Below, piece by piece: positions 5,316-6,695 of a stretch of DNA of 6,695 nt. The first letter of the stretch is position 1. Each line of letters opens with the position of its first letter. This DNA comes from Planctomycetota bacterium (GTDB lineage: Bacteria > Planctomycetota > Phycisphaerae > WQYP01): assembly GCA_021852245.1 (NCBI GenBank), contig JAJZNY010000228.1, positions 1 to 6,695 of the forward strand. Direction: 5' to 3'. Made by a program: the position numbers and the translations under genes. A model generated the notes under the pieces. The model made no database searches, had not been told where the DNA came from, and saw only the letters and a list, made by a program, of their open reading frames with translations.

Positions 5316-6479
5316 TTGAAGATTGCACACGTCATCACCCGACTTATTGTGGGAGGGGCTCAGGAAAATACCCTTCTGAGTTGCGAGGGATTGCACGCCC
5401 GTGGCCATGAAGTGGTACTGATCACCGGCCCGAGTCCGGGACGCGAGGGTACGCTGATGGAGCGGGCGATGGCAGGCGGCTATCAGGTGATTCTGGAGCC
5501 AAATTTGGTGCGCAATCCGTCCCCCTATTGCGACTGGTCCGCTTTTTGTAGTCTTAAACGCCACGTTATCGCCATTAAACCCGATATCTGGCATACGCAC
5601 TCAAGCAAAGCTGGCATCCTGGGCCGGGCCGCGGCGTTCGGACGAGGTCCGCGAGTGGTACACACCATTCACGGCCTTCCGTTTCATCCCTATCAGAATC
5701 GAGCGGTTTTTCATGCTTGGGCAGGTTTGGAACGCTGGGCGGCCCGGCGCTGCGATAAACTGGTCGTTGTCGCCGATGCAATGAGGCGGCAGGCGCTGGC
5801 ACAGCACGTCGGCCAAAGCGACCAGTACGTCACCATTCGCAGCGGAATGGAGATTGAGAAATTCCGGTTCGATCCAACAGCACGGGAGTCGGTGCGGAAA
5901 CGCTTTAATATTCCGGATTCCGCAATAGTGTTCGGCACCATCGCCCGACTGCAGCCCCTCAAAGGGCACGATGACATCTTGTCGGTCGTCCGTAATCTGA
6001 TCAGAGATATCCCCGATATTCACTTTATGTGGGTCGGGGATGGGATATTTTTTGATCGATTCTCTGAGGCGATTGCCCAACATAATTGGCAGAAATACTT
6101 TACACTTACCGGCTTGGTGCCGCCGGAGGAGGTTGGACATTTGATTTCCGCCATGGACGTTCTGATTCATCCAAGCTATCGCGAAGGCCTGCCGCGCGCC
6201 GTCCCGCAGGCGATGCTGGCGGGACGGCCGACCATCACCTATGACTGTGACGGGGCCAACGAGATTTGCATCGACCGCAAGACCGGCGTACTGATTTCCC
6301 CTGGTGATCGAGAGGCACTGGAAGCGGCCGTGCGGCTTCTGGCAGGTGACATGAATTTGCGGACTGAATTGGGCAAAGCGGGACGAGACCTTGCGGAAAA
6401 AGAGTTCCGATCTAAGGATATGGTCGATCGGCTCGAAGCACTTTATCAGGATATGATCTCGGGGAGCAAAACAACGTGA
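5316..6479 (+). CDS. GT4-family glycosyltransferase
   Basis: 387 residues from a TTG start. It should transfer a sugar from a nucleotide donor to a lipid-linked or polysaccharide acceptor at the cytoplasmic face of the inner membrane; donor and acceptor cannot be read from sequence. The GT-B fold is clear. The acceptor-side half begins KIAHVITRLIVGGAQ with the glycine turn at 13-16, followed by HTHSSKAGILGR (93-104) and HTIHG (116-120). The donor-side half has ARLQPLKGHDDIL (210-222; Arg211 and Lys216 would contact the phosphates), GDG (241-243) and YREGLPRAVPQAM (288-300). In the last, the usual E-x7-E is E290-x7-Q298. The start at 5316 puts the protein at the family N-terminus with GGAG 8 bases ahead; TTG 5280 would add 12 residues. 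It begins 36 bases after truA, and its TGA overlaps the next gene's GTG. A role in capsule, exopolysaccharide or other envelope glycan synthesis is likely but unproven. Confidence 0.92.
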   Translation: MKIAHVITRLIVGGAQENTLLSCEGLHARGHEVVLITGPSPGREGTLMERAMAGGYQVILEPNLVRNPSPYCDWSAFCSLKRHVIAIKPDIWHTHSSKAGILGRAAAFGRGPRVVHTIHGLPFHPYQNRAVFHAWAGLERWAARRCDKLVVVADAMRRQALAQHVGQSDQYVTIRSGMEIEKFRFDPTARESVRKRFNIPDSAIVFGTIARLQPLKGHDDILSVVRNLIRDIPDIHFMWVGDGIFFDRFSEAIAQHNWQKYFTLTGLVPPEEVGHLISAMDVLIHPSYREGLPRAVPQAMLAGRPTITYDCDGANEICIDRKTGVLISPGDREALEAAVRLLAGDMNLRTELGKAGRDLAEKEFRSKDMVDRLEALYQDMISGSKTT

Positions 6480-6695
6480 AGATAAAAGGCATTCATAAAC
6501 TCACGATGTTCATAGCGGTCGGCGGCCTGTGCGCCGGTGTCTCGGCAGGAAGCTCCCCGGGTGATTTGTTCAGCGAGCTTCGTAAGCCGTACAGTTCTAC
6601 GCTCACCAACATCCGTCATCTTAACGATGCGATTGGTGCACTGCTTTTGAAAATGCCGAGCGTCTCACCTGACAGAATTTCGATTCGGTCTTTGA
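6476..6695 (+). CDS. exported protein of unknown function (partial, N-terminus)
   Basis: 73 residues are seen before the window ends. The GTG at 6476 overlaps the glycosyltransferase stop (GTGA), and GGGGAG at 6461-6466 lies 9 bases ahead, so the start is good. Residues 1-24 form a Sec signal peptide: basic MKIKGIHK, a hydrophobic stretch TMFIAVGGLCAG, and a likely cleavage site after VSA24. The Cys at residue 19 is not in a lipobox, since Leu precedes it, so a soluble periplasmic or secreted protein is more likely than a lipoprotein. The visible mature part (SSPGDLFSELRKPYSSTLTN onward) matches nothing I recognise. Its coupling to a glycosyltransferase hints at an envelope or surface role, but no more can be said. 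Confidence 0.75.
   Translation, partial: MKIKGIHKLTMFIAVGGLCAGVSAGSSPGDLFSELRKPYSSTLTNIRHLNDAIGALLLKMPSVSPDRISIRSL

Noticed and set aside
5601..6170. 189-codon minus-strand ORF inside the glycosyltransferase
   Set aside because: It is antisense to conserved GT4 motifs and has no ribosome binding site or family match.

Overview
The window comes from a Gram-negative bacterium of moderate GC content. Two predicted lipoproteins, one of them a TolC-type outer-membrane factor, imply an outer membrane. The phylum cannot be fixed from this sequence. Two tightly packed gene groups diverge from a gene-poor stretch at about 1831-2596.

Left group (minus strand, 1830 down to 1): a small Met-rich lipoprotein (1495-1830), a TolC/CusC-type outer-membrane lipoprotein (62-1498), and the first 21 codons of a protein with a twin-arginine signal (1-65, cut by the window edge). 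Both junctions are 4-base ATGA stop/start overlaps, so this is almost certainly one translationally coupled operon. The Met-rich tail and the Tat-exported partner suggest periplasmic metal handling, most likely copper. That is an inference, because the diagnostic part of the third gene is outside the window.

Middle (about 1831-2596): no gene I can confirm. It holds a sigma70-like promoter on the minus strand (2388-2361), a weaker promoter close to the lipoprotein gene (1879-1851), an 8+8 bp inverted repeat overlapping that second promoter, a 7+7 bp inverted repeat, and a doubtful Cys-rich ORF (1932-2354).

Right group (plus strand): a cupin-domain protein (2597-3355), then after 124 bases asd (3480-4514, aspartate-semialdehyde dehydrogenase), truA (4515-5279, tRNA pseudouridine synthase), a GT4 glycosyltransferase (5316-6479) and the start of an exported protein of unknown function (6476-6695, cut by the window edge). 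From asd onward the genes abut or nearly so, which indicates one transcript. It mixes housekeeping functions (the aspartate-family and diaminopimelate pathway, tRNA modification) with a probable cell-surface glycan enzyme and a secreted protein. No mobile element, tRNA, rRNA or CRISPR array was found.
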